Shown: positions 16,515 through 25,871, numbered from the stretch's first letter. The stretch: DNA of 64,000 nt from Burkholderia contaminans (GCF_029633825.1 NZ_CP090641.1:744001-808000); one strand, 5' to 3'. The notes: generated by a model from the sequence alone, not told the origin. Translations and numbers: made by a program.

Positions 16515-17140
16515 CGCGCGGCCCCTTTAAGCGCATCGCGGCGGATCGCCTGGCGCAATGCGTCGATCTGCAGGTCGAGGCTCGCGTCGATGCGCCCGGA
16601 CGGCGTCTCGACCGTGCACGCGTGGCGTTCGAGCTGCGCGTCCTCGACGATGCGGATCTTCTGCCGGTTCGACTGTCCGGCGAATGCGCCGTCGAGCGCA
16701 TCGCGCATTTCGTCCTTGCGGCCGGGCGCGATCCGCACGATCAGGAACGCCTCGTCGCGCACGAGCGGCGCGATCCGCGCGAGCGCGGCCTCGTACAGCG
16801 TCTTCGTGCTCATCTCGCCGACGATCGCGCGCACGGCCTTCACGACGATATCGGCCATCGCATCCTTCATCGTCTCCATCGTGCGCGCGGCGGCGAGCGC
16901 CTGCGTATAGGCCTGCGCGGCCTGCTCGCGCTGCGCGCGGCGCATCCCTTCGTCGTAGCCGGCCGCCTGGCGCTTGTCGAATTCGCGCTGCGCGTCGGCG
17001 ACGATGCGCGCCGCCTCGTCGCGCGCGGTGGCGATCACCGCGGACGCATCGAGCAGCGCGGCGTATTCGCGCTCCTTGAGCACTTTGCGCTCCGACAGGA
17101 GTTGCAGGTTGTCGCTCGTGATCAGAAAAGCCAGTCCCAT
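16511..17140 (-). CDS. sctL: T3SS ATPase regulator / sorting-platform stator, HrpE/YscL family
   Basis: A 209-residue protein with an N-terminal helical, charged half (QREFDKRQAAGYDEGMRRAQ near residues 50-75) and a FliH/V-type-ATPase-E-like C-terminal domain ending near DLQIDALRQAIRRD. The family binds SctN, restrains its activity and links it to the cytoplasmic sorting platform. Its ATG lies inside the 3' end of sctK (19-bp overlap) and its stop overlaps the sctN start. Confidence 0.88.
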   Translation of the reverse strand: MGLAFLITSDNLQLLSERKVLKEREYAALLDASAVIATARDEAARIVADAQREFDKRQAAGYDEGMRRAQREQAAQAYTQALAAARTMETMKDAMADIVVKAVRAIVGEMSTKTLYEAALARIAPLVRDEAFLIVRIAPGRKDEMRDALDGAFAGQSNRQKIRIVEDAQLERHACTVETPSGRIDASLDLQIDALRQAIRRDALKGAAR

Positions 17141-17871
17141 GACGCAAGCCTCTCGGGAATCAGAAACAGGAACATCAGCTCACCGAACTGGTCGCGCTGC
17201 GCGCGGTTCAGCCAGTACGGCGCTTCGTCGTCGATCGCGCGATGAAATTTCAGGCGCGTGCGCCGCGCGACCGCGTCACCCGCCACGCCGATGAAATCCG
17301 CCAGCAGCCGCCCGCCGCGCGCGCGAATCACGGCAGGCAACGCGGCGGGATCGGCGCGCCACGGCTCCAGCGTATCGGCGAGCGCGCCGAATTCCGGCGC
17401 GCGTTCGAGTGCGAGTTCGAGTGCGTCGGCGCCGAGCTTCGCCGCCACTTCGGCGCGGATGCGCCGCGCGGCCAGCGCGTCGCGCAGCCACGCGCGATGC
17501 AGCAGCAGCCCCGCATACGCGGCCAGTTGCTCGAGCGCCGCGCCCGGCAGCAGCGCGAGCCGCGCGCACGGGTTCGCCACGTCGAAGTCGTGCCGGTCGG
17601 CCACGCCGTTCAACGCGAGCAGGTGCCGCGCGAGCAGCTTGCGGCCGGCCGCGCCGAACGCATCCGGCGAACGGTAGCGCGCGGGCCAGTCGGCCGGCAC
17701 GCGCGTCACGTGCAGATAGCGGTCGGGCCGCAGGTTGAAGTCGCAGACGAGCGCATGAAACGCGGCGCGGCGTGCCGCGGGCGGCGGCCCGAGCGGCTGC
17801 AGCCACGGCAGCAGCGCCGCATCGGATGCGGCAGGCCCGTCGCCCGGCGGCAGCGCATGCGGCTCGCTCAT
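17122..17871 (-). CDS. sctK: T3SS sorting-platform accessory protein, YscK/HrpB4-like
   Basis: A 249-residue protein rich in Ala, Arg and Leu, with no signal peptide or membrane segment. SctK proteins connect the SctQ pods to the inner-membrane ring. The family is poorly conserved. The call uses its position between sctJ and sctL and the pattern DFNLRPDRYLHVTRVPADW, which resembles the conserved N-terminal part of the family. The start is the ATG that overlaps the sctJ stop in ATGA (17868-17871). Other translations of this region are much longer but lack coding character. Confidence 0.75.
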   Translation of the reverse strand: MSEPHALPPGDGPAASDAALLPWLQPLGPPPAARRAAFHALVCDFNLRPDRYLHVTRVPADWPARYRSPDAFGAAGRKLLARHLLALNGVADRHDFDVANPCARLALLPGAALEQLAAYAGLLLHRAWLRDALAARRIRAEVAAKLGADALELALERAPEFGALADTLEPWRADPAALPAVIRARGGRLLADFIGVAGDAVARRTRLKFHRAIDDEAPYWLNRAQRDQFGELMFLFLIPERLASWDWLF

Positions 17872-18737
17872 GCGCCGTCGCGCGCGCCGTCCGGCGTGCG
17901 CAGGCCGCCGGCCCCGGTCGCCGCGTGCCCCGCGCGCGGTGCGCCGAGCAGGCCCGCGAGCCGTGCGCCGAACATCCCGCGCCGCGCCGCCGACAGCGCG
18001 ATCACCGCGCAGGTCAGCAGGATCAACGCGAACACGAGCCAGCCGAGCGGCGAGCGCAGGCGCACGATGTCGGTCATCGCGCTGCCGATGCCGTCCACCC
18101 GCGCCGCGCGCGCGGCGGCCGGCTGCAGGAACAGCGACACGTTGTCGTACTGCAGCCCTTCGATGCTGTGCGCGACCAGATCCTTGACCATCGGCGCCAT
18201 CGCGCGCAGGTCGACGCCGGGCCGGTAGCGGATATACACGGCCGCGGACGACGGCTTGATCTTGTCCGCAAGCGGATCGTTCTCCGGAATCACGACCTGC
18301 ACGCGTGCGACGACCACGCCCTCGATGTCCTGCAGCGTGCGCGACAGGTCCTGCGACACGCCGTACAGGTAGCGCACGCGTTCCTCGGCCGGCGTCGACA
18401 CGAGGCCCTGCTTCTGGAACAGCTCGCCGAGGCTCGCGTAGCTCGGCTTCGGCAGCCCGTTCGCCTGCAGCACCGTGAGCGCCGACTGCATGTCGCCGTC
18501 CGCGACGCTGACGAGCCACGCGTTGCGGTCCGACGTGTCGCGCGCGTCGTTGTCCTTCGACGCGCTGATGCCCGCGTCGCCGAGCACCGCGACCATCTGG
18601 TTCGCATCGCGCTCCGACAGGCCCGAGTACAGCTCCTTCTGGCACCCGGCCAGCAGCACGAGCAGCCCCGCGAGCAGCGCGCGCGCCGCCCGGCTGCGCC
18701 ACGCATGTGCGCGCGGCGTCGAATCGATCGTCGTCAT
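17868..18737 (-). CDS. sctJ: T3SS inner-membrane ring lipoprotein, YscJ/PrgK family
   Basis: A 289-residue protein with a signal peptide ending in the lipobox LLAGC, so the mature protein is lipid-anchored. The next residues QKELYSGLSERDANQMVAVL match the first ring-building motif of the family, followed by the second RBM domain (about residues 120-200). A C-terminal membrane helix lies near GWLVFALILLTCAVIAL. SctJ forms the inner-membrane ring with SctD. The start is the ATG at 18737, giving a normal signal peptide; an upstream ATG would add 16 unlikely residues. The gene begins 52 bp after sctI and overlaps sctK by 4 bp. Confidence 0.95.
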   Translation of the reverse strand: MTTIDSTPRAHAWRSRAARALLAGLLVLLAGCQKELYSGLSERDANQMVAVLGDAGISASKDNDARDTSDRNAWLVSVADGDMQSALTVLQANGLPKPSYASLGELFQKQGLVSTPAEERVRYLYGVSQDLSRTLQDIEGVVVARVQVVIPENDPLADKIKPSSAAVYIRYRPGVDLRAMAPMVKDLVAHSIEGLQYDNVSLFLQPAAARAARVDGIGSAMTDIVRLRSPLGWLVFALILLTCAVIALSAARRGMFGARLAGLLGAPRAGHAATGAGGLRTPDGARDGA

Positions 18738-18789
18738 CGTTGTTCCGCTTCCGTGTGAGCGCGGCCTTGTGCGGCACGCGCGCACGCCA

Positions 18790-19266
18790 TCACTCCTGCG
18801 TCTTCAGCACCGTGTGCGTGAAGCCGTTCGCCGCCTGCGCGACCGACAGGCTCAACTGGTATTCCGAAATCGTGGTGGTCGCCGTCCACTGAAAATCCAT
18901 CGCCTTCACCATCGTCATCATCGGATCGCTGCGGCTGTCGGCCATCGACGTCAGCATCTCGCTGCGATGCTTGTCGATGTTCGCGTACCGCGCGTCGAGA
19001 TCGTTGCCGTAGGTGCGCAACCGCTCGACGAGCGACGACTGGTTCGCCTGCGCCGGTGTCATCTGCACGGCCGGCGCCGCATCCGCCGGTGCGCGCGACA
19101 TCGCGACGCCCGACGAAGACGGCGGCGCGGCCGGCGATGCGCCCGGCTGCATCAGCGCATCGAACTGGCGCACCTGCGCCGGATCGGACGTCGAGCCCGT
19201 CTGCTGCGCGGCTCCCGCGAGCGCGGCCGCGCCCGGCGGCGCCGCGCCTACGCCTGTCACTGACAT
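18790..19266 (-). CDS. sctI: T3SS inner-rod protein, YscI/PrgJ-like
   Basis: A protein of about 158 residues. The N-terminal half is Ala/Pro/Ser-rich and probably disordered. The C-terminal 60 residues (MVKAMDFQWTATTTISEYQL then SVAQAANGFTHTVLKTQE) match the amphipathic C-terminal helix of inner-rod proteins. It would form the short rod at the needle base. GGAGG lies 8 bp before the ATG at 19266 but only about 3 bp before another in-frame ATG at 19272, so 19266 is preferred. Position between the putative needle gene and sctJ equals the prgI-prgJ-prgK order. Confidence 0.8.
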   Translation of the reverse strand: MSVTGVGAAPPGAAALAGAAQQTGSTSDPAQVRQFDALMQPGASPAAPPSSSGVAMSRAPADAAPAVQMTPAQANQSSLVERLRTYGNDLDARYANIDKHRSEMLTSMADSRSDPMMTMVKAMDFQWTATTTISEYQLSLSVAQAANGFTHTVLKTQE

Positions 19267-19313
19267 GTTCATGCCCTCCTCGAGAAGCGGACGCCGGGCC
19301 GGATGATCGGTCG

Positions 19314-19336
19314 GGCCGGCCCGGAACGGGCCGGCC
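19314..19336 (-). other. strong GC hairpin between putative sctF and sctI
   Basis: A perfect 10-bp inverted repeat (GGCCGGCCCG, loop of 3) lies in the 150-bp gap downstream of the putative needle gene. There is no T-run, so it is not a classical terminator. It could stabilise the upstream mRNA or reduce read-through, which would help make needle subunit in excess. Confidence 0.5.
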
Positions 19337-19417
19337 GGCACGCGCATGGCCGCCGCCGGACGCCATTCGCGGGCGGGCCCGGCACGCGACGTCGCGCGGC
19401 GCGGCCGGCGGCCGGCG

Positions 19418-19630
19418 TCATGCGCGGCCGGCCGAGCTCAGGTGTTGCGCGACCTGGGCGTTCGCCGTCCCCTCCTGCGCGGTCACGGCGTTGCTGGTTT
19501 CGAACGTCGCGGTCGACTGCTGGACCTGGAAGTTGATCTTCGTCAGTTCGAGCTGCGTCTTGGTCAGGTCGTCCGCCTGTTGCTGGACCTGGTTCGTGTT
19601 GGTTGCACCACCTGCTGCCTGCGTACCCAT
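19418..19630 (-). CDS. sctF: small T3SS protein, candidate needle subunit
   Basis: A 70-residue protein without cysteine, rich in Gln, Thr, Asn and Ala, predicted to be helical (QVQQQADDLTKTQLELTKIN). AGGAG stands 6 bp before the ATG, one of the strongest ribosome sites in the operon, and both flanks are unusually long non-coding gaps of 140-150 bp. Position between sctD and sctI matches the needle gene in the SPI-1 order. It is slightly shorter than known needle proteins (about 80 residues), and I see no clear needle signature in the sequence. The alternative is a pilus or chaperone-like accessory protein. Confidence 0.55.
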   Translation of the reverse strand: MGTQAAGGATNTNQVQQQADDLTKTQLELTKINFQVQQSTATFETSNAVTAQEGTANAQVAQHLSSAGRA

Positions 19631-19770
19631 GTTGCGCTCCTTTACGTGAACTGCATCCACCGGCGACGAGAGCCCCATGCTCCGCCGTCGACGTGAGGCG
19701 CCGCAAGTTCGCGACGCCCCGCGTACTGCGCGCACCGCGCGCCGCGCGATGCGCATGACCTGTCGCGGCG

Positions 19771-21135
19771 CTAGTGCGCCGCGTCCTTCGATGCGCGTGC
19801 CGCCGCGGCATCGGCCGCCGCGGCACCGGCCGCCGAACCATCCGTCAACTGCGTCGGCACCGGCTGCGCGATCCCGGCCGCCGCACCGCTCGCGAGCGGC
19901 GCCACGGGCGGTGCCGGCACCGGCTCGGGCGCCTTCGCCTGCGGCCCGCCGAGCGGCATCGTGATGTGCTGGCCGTTGCGCTCGAACACGACTTCGTCCG
20001 GGCCGATCGACACGACCGTCGCGCCTTCCTTCAGCCGCGCACCTTCGAAATAGCGGCTGCCGTCGGCCGTCTCGATGTAGCGCTGGTCGCCGTCTCCGGC
20101 AAACACGGTCGTGATCTCCGGAATCCCGGCCGTCCCGCCCAGCGTCGTCGCCGTGCGCGGTGCGGCCGGATCGGCATCGCGCACGTGATCGACCACTTCG
20201 AGCGCCGGTCGCGCGTCCTTCATGTAGTTGCGGATGCGCGGCTCGATCTGCGCGCGCGCGGCCGTGCCGGTCACCTCGATCCGGCCGCGGCCGAGATACG
20301 CGACCGTCAGTGCCGTGTCGCTGAAATAGGTCTGCGCGGTCGCGACCAGGTCGCTGACCACATAGATATTGCCGAGCGCCGCGTTGTCGACGCCCGCGAC
20401 GATCTGCGCGACGCGTTCGCGCGCGGCCGGATCGCTCACGTAGCCCGACACGATCACGCCGTCGTCGCGTGGCGCGACGGCCAGCTCCGGGTACGCGCGC
20501 AGCAGTTGCTGCAGCCGGTGCGTGCGCGCGAGCACCGATTCGTGCTGCCACGGCAGGCGCCCCGACCACGTGACGAAGCCGTAGCCGAGCGCGCCGAGCA
20601 GCACGCCGAGCCACAGCGCGACCAGCGCGATCACGAGCCGCCGGCCGCCGAGGCGGCGCAGCCCGCCCGCGAGCCAGCCGAGCCACGCGGCCTCGCGCGC
20701 GGTGTCCGGCGCGCCGGCTTCATCCGGCAGCGCGACGCTCGCCTGCGCATGCCGCGCGATACCGAGCCGGATCGAGCCGACCGTCACGACGTCCTGCGGC
20801 GTCAGCGAGCGGCGGCCCGCGCCGAGCGGCTCGTCGTTGAACAGCACCGGCGCGCCGGCGTCGCCGCCGTGGTTCTGCACGGTCACCGCGAGCGCCCCGA
20901 CCTGCAGGCACACCTGCTTCGCGCCGATCTCGCGATCGGGCAGGATCACCTCGCAGTCGGCCGCGGTGCCGACCCAGTTCGCGCCGCGCGCGAGCGACAT
21001 CGTGCGGCCGTACATCGGCCCGCTCAGGAAGCACAGGTTCCACGGCGATGCGGGCGCGGCCGAACCGGTCCCCGCGCCTCCCGCGCCGCCGGGCAATGCG
21101 CCGTCGCCGTGCGGATCAATGATGCTCGTCAACAT
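19771..21135 (-). CDS. sctD: T3SS inner-membrane ring protein, YscD/HrpQ family
   Basis: A 454-residue protein. The N-terminal cytoplasmic part (about residues 30-130) has the look of a degenerate FHA domain (CEVILPDREIGAKQVCLQVG). A single membrane helix lies near LVIALVALWLGVLLGALGYG, followed by BON-like periplasmic repeats and a Pro/Ala-rich tail. SctD anchors the inner ring and connects it to the SctC secretin. Its start lies 20 bp inside the end of sctC, indicating translational coupling. Confidence 0.85.
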   Translation of the reverse strand: MLTSIIDPHGDGALPGGAGGAGTGSAAPASPWNLCFLSGPMYGRTMSLARGANWVGTAADCEVILPDREIGAKQVCLQVGALAVTVQNHGGDAGAPVLFNDEPLGAGRRSLTPQDVVTVGSIRLGIARHAQASVALPDEAGAPDTAREAAWLGWLAGGLRRLGGRRLVIALVALWLGVLLGALGYGFVTWSGRLPWQHESVLARTHRLQQLLRAYPELAVAPRDDGVIVSGYVSDPAARERVAQIVAGVDNAALGNIYVVSDLVATAQTYFSDTALTVAYLGRGRIEVTGTAARAQIEPRIRNYMKDARPALEVVDHVRDADPAAPRTATTLGGTAGIPEITTVFAGDGDQRYIETADGSRYFEGARLKEGATVVSIGPDEVVFERNGQHITMPLGGPQAKAPEPVPAPPVAPLASGAAAGIAQPVPTQLTDGSAAGAAAADAAAARASKDAAH

Positions 21136-23158
21136 GCGTGGTGGCTCCTGCGGTCGTCGCCGCCGGCCGCGCCGCCGAATCGGACGGCGGCGGCAACGCG
21201 GGCGGCCCGAACTTCGTGCCGGGCAGCGGCTTCGGCGTCAGCGGCACCGCGACGTCGTTGTCCGGCGGGCGGTACATCGACATCCCTTCCGGGTTGGCCG
21301 GCCCGTCGGCGCCCGGGTTCACGGGCGAGCCGTCGGGCGCATACATCGACGCGGTCGTCACCACGCGCGGCGTCAACAGGTAGAACCGCTCCATGTGGTT
21401 GCCCGACTTGTCGGTGTACTTGAACAGGTTGCCGATCAGCGGAATGTCGGACAGCCAGGGCACGCCGCTCTTGTTCAGCCTGACCTCGTCGTCGTTGAAA
21501 CCCGCGATCAGCAGGCTCTTGCCTTCGTCGATCATCGTCTTGGTGACGATGTTGCGCTGCTGGATCACCGGCACGTTCGACACGGCCTGCCCCGGCACGA
21601 TGTTGCCGTCCTGGATGTCGATCGACATCATCACGCTCTGCGGGTTGCCGGACACGGCCGCCGCGTTGCGGATCGCCTCGTCGACGATCATCGGCGTCAC
21701 CTTGATGCTGGTGCCGGTCGTCACGCTGTACAGCGACGAATCCTGGTAGCCGGGCACCTGCACGTAGAACTGCGTGAGGTTCTCGAGGATCGCCTCGGTG
21801 TTGTCGAGCGCGAGCACCTTCGGCTTCGATCGCAGTTGCGCCTGCCCTTTCTGCGCGAGCGCGTTCACGCGCGTGAGCAGGTAGTTGCGCAGCGACCCGC
21901 CGATCGACGCGGTCAGCGCGATGCCGGTCGGCATGAAGGTGCCCGTCTGCCCGGTTTCCGACGTGCCGATCCCGAACGTCAGCGGCGGATTGCCGGTGCC
22001 GTTGTACTGCGTGTTGCCGTTCAGCGGGTTCTGGCCGTTGCCGATCTGCACGTCGCCGTGCGTCGTGTGCAGGCGCCAGTCGATCCCGAGGCTGTCGAGC
22101 GAATCCTCGTTGATGTCGATGATCGTCACGTTGATCTCGACGATGCGCGGCCGCTCGTCGAGCTGGTTGATCAGCGACTGGTAGCGGTACATGTTCTCCG
22201 GCAGGTCGCGCACGATCACCGCGTTGATCGCCGGGTCGGCGACGATCTGCGGCAGCGTGTCGCCGCCGCTGTTCGAGAACGGCGAGAACCCGCTGCCCGT
22301 GCTGCCGTCCGCACCGCCATAGCCGCCCTGGCGCGGGCCGCCGGAGATATCGGGGAAGTCGAGCCGCGGCACCGCGATCGTCAGCCCGGAGCCGAGCTTC
22401 ACCTGGCGCGCCGCCTGCCCGAGCGACGGGTTCGACGGCGCCGCGGTCGTGTCGCCCACCTTGCCGAACAGCCGCCGCAGGATCGTCGCCACGCCCGGCA
22501 CCGTCACTTCCTTGCCCGAGCGGTTGATCGTGAAATCCGACGCCCAGCCGTACTTGAGCCGGAACGCGCGGATATCCGCATGCGCGCCGTTCGCCGACGG
22601 ATCGCCCACCGAGCCCACCGCCTGCCGCACGAGTTCGACATAGCGGCGCGGGCCGGCCACGTACACGCTGTTCGCGCGGTCGTTGATCACCAGCGTGTAG
22701 CGCTTGTCGGGGATCTGCATCGCCTGCAGCGCGCGGCCGATTTCACCGGAGGCATTCGGCGGAATCGGGATCATCTGCGTCTGCGACTGGTCGGCCGGAT
22801 CGACGTACAGGAACGAACCGTCGTAGTACCAGGTCAGGCCGTAGGTCGAGCAGATCGTGTCGAGCGTCTGCTGCGGCGTACCCGAGAAGCGGCCGCTGAT
22901 CACGCCGTCGACCTTCGGGTCGACCACCGCCGTCACGCCCTGCGACGACGCGAGCTCGCGGATGAAGTCGCCGATCTTCTTGCCGTTCGCGACGATCGTG
23001 AACGGCTTGTTGCGCCAGCGCAGGTCCGCGGCGCGCGCAGGCTGCGCGGGCGCCATGCACAGCGAGGCCGCGAGCAGCGCGGTCGCGCACACGGCAAGCG
23101 CGGCCCGTTGCAGGCTGCGCGGTTGAAACCGGATCGAGGCGACGCGTCGACGCATCAA
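21116..23158 (-). CDS. sctC: T3SS outer-membrane secretin
   Basis: A 680-residue protein with a Sec signal peptide (ALAVCATALLAASLCMAPAQ) then N0/N1 domains (KKIGDFIRELASSQGVTAVV). The C-terminal secretin domain contains VRLNKSGVPWLSDIPLIGNL, the typical VPxLSxIPxIGxLF signature. It forms the outer-membrane ring through which the needle passes. The ATG overlaps the sctS stop as ATGA. The tail after the secretin domain is a 60-residue Pro/Ala-rich stretch. No pilotin gene was recognised nearby. Confidence 0.95.
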   Translation of the reverse strand: MMRRRVASIRFQPRSLQRAALAVCATALLAASLCMAPAQPARAADLRWRNKPFTIVANGKKIGDFIRELASSQGVTAVVDPKVDGVISGRFSGTPQQTLDTICSTYGLTWYYDGSFLYVDPADQSQTQMIPIPPNASGEIGRALQAMQIPDKRYTLVINDRANSVYVAGPRRYVELVRQAVGSVGDPSANGAHADIRAFRLKYGWASDFTINRSGKEVTVPGVATILRRLFGKVGDTTAAPSNPSLGQAARQVKLGSGLTIAVPRLDFPDISGGPRQGGYGGADGSTGSGFSPFSNSGGDTLPQIVADPAINAVIVRDLPENMYRYQSLINQLDERPRIVEINVTIIDINEDSLDSLGIDWRLHTTHGDVQIGNGQNPLNGNTQYNGTGNPPLTFGIGTSETGQTGTFMPTGIALTASIGGSLRNYLLTRVNALAQKGQAQLRSKPKVLALDNTEAILENLTQFYVQVPGYQDSSLYSVTTGTSIKVTPMIVDEAIRNAAAVSGNPQSVMMSIDIQDGNIVPGQAVSNVPVIQQRNIVTKTMIDEGKSLLIAGFNDDEVRLNKSGVPWLSDIPLIGNLFKYTDKSGNHMERFYLLTPRVVTTASMYAPDGSPVNPGADGPANPEGMSMYRPPDNDVAVPLTPKPLPGTKFGPPALPPPSDSAARPAATTAGATTHVDEHH

Positions 23159-23433
23159 AGGACTCCTGTGGAAGAAACGAACATGCGTTCCAGCGCCTGC
23201 TGCGCGAAGCGCAGCACTTCGCCGCCGAGCCAGCCCGACAGCAGCACGAGCGCGACCATCACGGCGATCAGCCGCACCGCGATGCCGATATTGGCGTCCT
23301 GCACCTGCGTGACGGCCTGCAGGATCGCGACGACGAGGCCGGTCACGGTGGCGATCAGCACGATCGGCAGCGACAGCAGCAGCACGAGCATCAGCGCCTG
23401 GCGCGTCAGGTCGAGGATCGTCGAACTCGTCAT
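23155..23433 (-). CDS. sctS: T3SS export-gate protein, FliQ/YscS family
   Basis: A 92-residue protein with two membrane helices (LMLVLLLSLPIVLIATVTGL and LIAVMVALVLLSGWLGGEVL), the full normal length of the family. The polar link QVQDANIG is typical. SctS packs with SctR and SctT into the export gate. Both ends overlap neighbours by 4 bp or fewer (sctV stop upstream, sctC start downstream). Confidence 0.93.
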   Translation of the reverse strand: MTSSTILDLTRQALMLVLLLSLPIVLIATVTGLVVAILQAVTQVQDANIGIAVRLIAVMVALVLLSGWLGGEVLRFAQQALERMFVSSTGVL

Positions 23434-25637
23434 TGCACGGCTCCCGGCACGCGCACGTCGGCGCCCGCGCCGACCGTCCCGTCGTCCGGCGGGTTCTTGA
23501 CCCAGCCGACCGTGTGCAACTGCACGTCCTCCTCGACTTCCTGGTACGACAGCACCGCGAGGTCGGGCAGCACCGGTTGCAGGATCGTCTTCACGTAGCG
23601 GCGCGCGCCGAGCGCGACCATCACCGCGAGCCGCGCGGCGCCCTGCGCCGTGCCGTGGCCGCCGGGGCCGGCCGCCTGCGCGGCCTGCACGATCGCGCGC
23701 ACCTGCTCGCCGATGTCCTGCTTGACCGCGCTCGACAGCGCGAGGAAATTGCCCTGCTTCGTGCGCATCACCGCACGCTCGATCCGCTCCTGCAGGTTCT
23801 GCTCGAACAGCACGACCCGCAGCTGGCGCGTCGTGCCCGCGTGGCGGTCGGTGATCATCCGGCGCAGGTCGACACGCACGAGCTCGACCAGGGCGATCAC
23901 GTCGTCGGGTTCGTTCGGCGCCCAGGTGATCAGGCTCTCGAAGATCACGCGCAGATTGCGGATCGGCACCTGTTCCGCCAGCAGCCGGCGCAACACTTCG
24001 GTCACGCGCTGCAGCGGCACGAGCCGCGTCAGTTCGCCGACGAGCTCCGGATGGTCGCGGCGCACCAGGTGCACGAGCGCCTGCGTCTCCTGGATGCCGA
24101 GCAATTCGTCCGCGTGCTGGCGCACGATCTGCTCGACGTGTGCGGCGAGCGCGCTTTCGCTCGACAGCCACTTGCCGTCGGGCGCAGCGCCGTCGGGCTT
24201 GATCCACAGCGCGGTCGCGAACGGGCCGAACGCTTCGGCCGGCTGGCGCTCCGCGCGCTCGGGCAGCGGCGCGACGCCGTCCCACAGCAGCCAGCCCGGC
24301 TTCAGCGCGCCTTGCGCGGCGAGCACGTCCTGCAGGTAGATCCGGTACGTGCCGGCCGCCGCGCCTTCGTCGTCGTTCAGCGTGATGCGCGGGAACACCG
24401 TGCCGATGTCCGCGTCCACGCGCGCCTTCGCGCTCGACAGAGCAGCCTGCAGGTGCGCGAGGTTCAGGTTCGTGCGCAGGTCGTCGGACAGCGACACCGC
24501 GATCAGCGACGTGACGCCGGCCGCATGCGACACCTTCGCGGGCTGGCCGTCGTCGGCCGCGCCGGCGCGCCCCGCGACATGGATCAGGTTGAAGCTCGGC
24601 GCGGCCGTCTTGCGCCTGAGCTGCGAGAACGCGAACGCGCCGAGGCCGAGCGCGATCAGCGCGAACGACCATTTCGGGAAACCGGGCACGACGAGGAAGC
24701 CGCTCAGCACGAACGCCGCGATCAGCAATGCGCGCGGATGCGCGCCCAGCTGCTCGCCGAGCTGTTCGCCGAGCTGGCGCTGCCGCGCATCGCGCGTCGC
24801 GACGCGCGTCGTGACGATGCCGGCCGCGATCGACACGAGCAGCGACGGGATCTGCGACGCCATCCCGTCGCCGACCGTCAGGATCGCGTAACGTTGCAGC
24901 GCCTCGCCGATATCCATCCCGTGCATCAGCGTGCCGACCGCGATCCCCGCGACGATGTTGATGAAGGCGATCACGAGGCCCGCGATCGCGTCGCCCTTCA
25001 CGAACTTCATCGCACCGTCCATCGCGCCGTGCATCTGCGATTCCTGCTCGAGCTTCTCGCGGCGTTCGCGCGCTTCGTCGGCGCTGATGATGCCCGCGCG
25101 CAGGTCCGCGTCGATGCTCATCTGCTTGCCCGGCATCGCATCGAGCGAGAAGCGCGCGCCGACCTCGGCCACGCGCTCCGACCCTTTCGCGATCACGATG
25201 AACTGCACGACGGCGATCACGAGGAACACCACGCCGCCCACCACGACGTTGTTGCCGACCACGAGCCGCCCGAACGCGTCGATCACGTGACCCGCGTTCG
25301 CGTGCAGCAGGATCAGCTTGCACGAAGCGATGTTCAGCGCGAGCCGGAACAGCGTCGTAAACAGCAGCAACGCGGGAAACGACGAGAAGCTGACCGCCGA
25401 CGGCACATAGGTCGACACCGTCAGCAACACGACGCTCGCGGCGAGATTCAGCGAGATCATGCCGTCGAGCGCGGCCTGCGGCAGCGGCAGGATGAACAGC
25501 GCGACGACGGCAACGATGAACGTCGCGAGGAACAGGTCGGCGCGCGGCGACGCGCCCCCGAGGCGCCGTCCGGACACGCCGCGGCTAGCGGAAAACAACC
25601 GCTGCCAGTCGCGGGGGAGCGCCTTCGGTTCTGCCAT
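23430..25637 (-). CDS. sctV: T3SS export-apparatus protein, LcrD/FlhA family
   Basis: A 735-residue protein with an N-terminal half of about eight membrane helices and a large cytoplasmic C-terminal domain. The FHIPEP-family region is clear: TTLFRLALNIASCKLILLHA, and VGARFSLDAMPGKQMSIDAD followed by ADLRAGIISADEARERR. It forms the nonameric export ring that receives chaperone-substrate complexes. The start is the ATG at 25637 (AGGA upstream). Longer frames upstream are Arg/Ser-rich and unlikely to be translated. It is the first gene of the T3SS operon in this window, so the promoter should lie in 25638-25871; a weak TACACT box is at 25715-25720 on the minus strand. Confidence 0.95.
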   Translation of the reverse strand: MAEPKALPRDWQRLFSASRGVSGRRLGGASPRADLFLATFIVAVVALFILPLPQAALDGMISLNLAASVVLLTVSTYVPSAVSFSSFPALLLFTTLFRLALNIASCKLILLHANAGHVIDAFGRLVVGNNVVVGGVVFLVIAVVQFIVIAKGSERVAEVGARFSLDAMPGKQMSIDADLRAGIISADEARERREKLEQESQMHGAMDGAMKFVKGDAIAGLVIAFINIVAGIAVGTLMHGMDIGEALQRYAILTVGDGMASQIPSLLVSIAAGIVTTRVATRDARQRQLGEQLGEQLGAHPRALLIAAFVLSGFLVVPGFPKWSFALIALGLGAFAFSQLRRKTAAPSFNLIHVAGRAGAADDGQPAKVSHAAGVTSLIAVSLSDDLRTNLNLAHLQAALSSAKARVDADIGTVFPRITLNDDEGAAAGTYRIYLQDVLAAQGALKPGWLLWDGVAPLPERAERQPAEAFGPFATALWIKPDGAAPDGKWLSSESALAAHVEQIVRQHADELLGIQETQALVHLVRRDHPELVGELTRLVPLQRVTEVLRRLLAEQVPIRNLRVIFESLITWAPNEPDDVIALVELVRVDLRRMITDRHAGTTRQLRVVLFEQNLQERIERAVMRTKQGNFLALSSAVKQDIGEQVRAIVQAAQAAGPGGHGTAQGAARLAVMVALGARRYVKTILQPVLPDLAVLSYQEVEEDVQLHTVGWVKNPPDDGTVGAGADVRVPGAVQ

Positions 25638-25871
25638 CGTGCCGTCGTCCTGTCGTTCTTGCCGGCTCGCACGGGCCACCCTGCCCCATGTCGCACGGAC
25701 CGTTGAATGGGACGAGTGTAGCGACGGGGAACGACGGAAAAAGGGAGGCGCCTCGTAGCGTGAAAGCGCGTTTTCCGGCGGCGATCGAATCGGACTACGA
25801 AACCCGGCGGCGCGTGTCGGCACGCGCCGCCGGAACCGCTTCCATCGCGCGCCGGGCCGCCGGCGCGCGCG

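Noticed and set aside
23155..25323. Long minus-strand frame read as a 722-residue protein
   Set aside because: Only its last 92 residues (SctS) are protein-like; the rest overlaps sctV in a noise frame.
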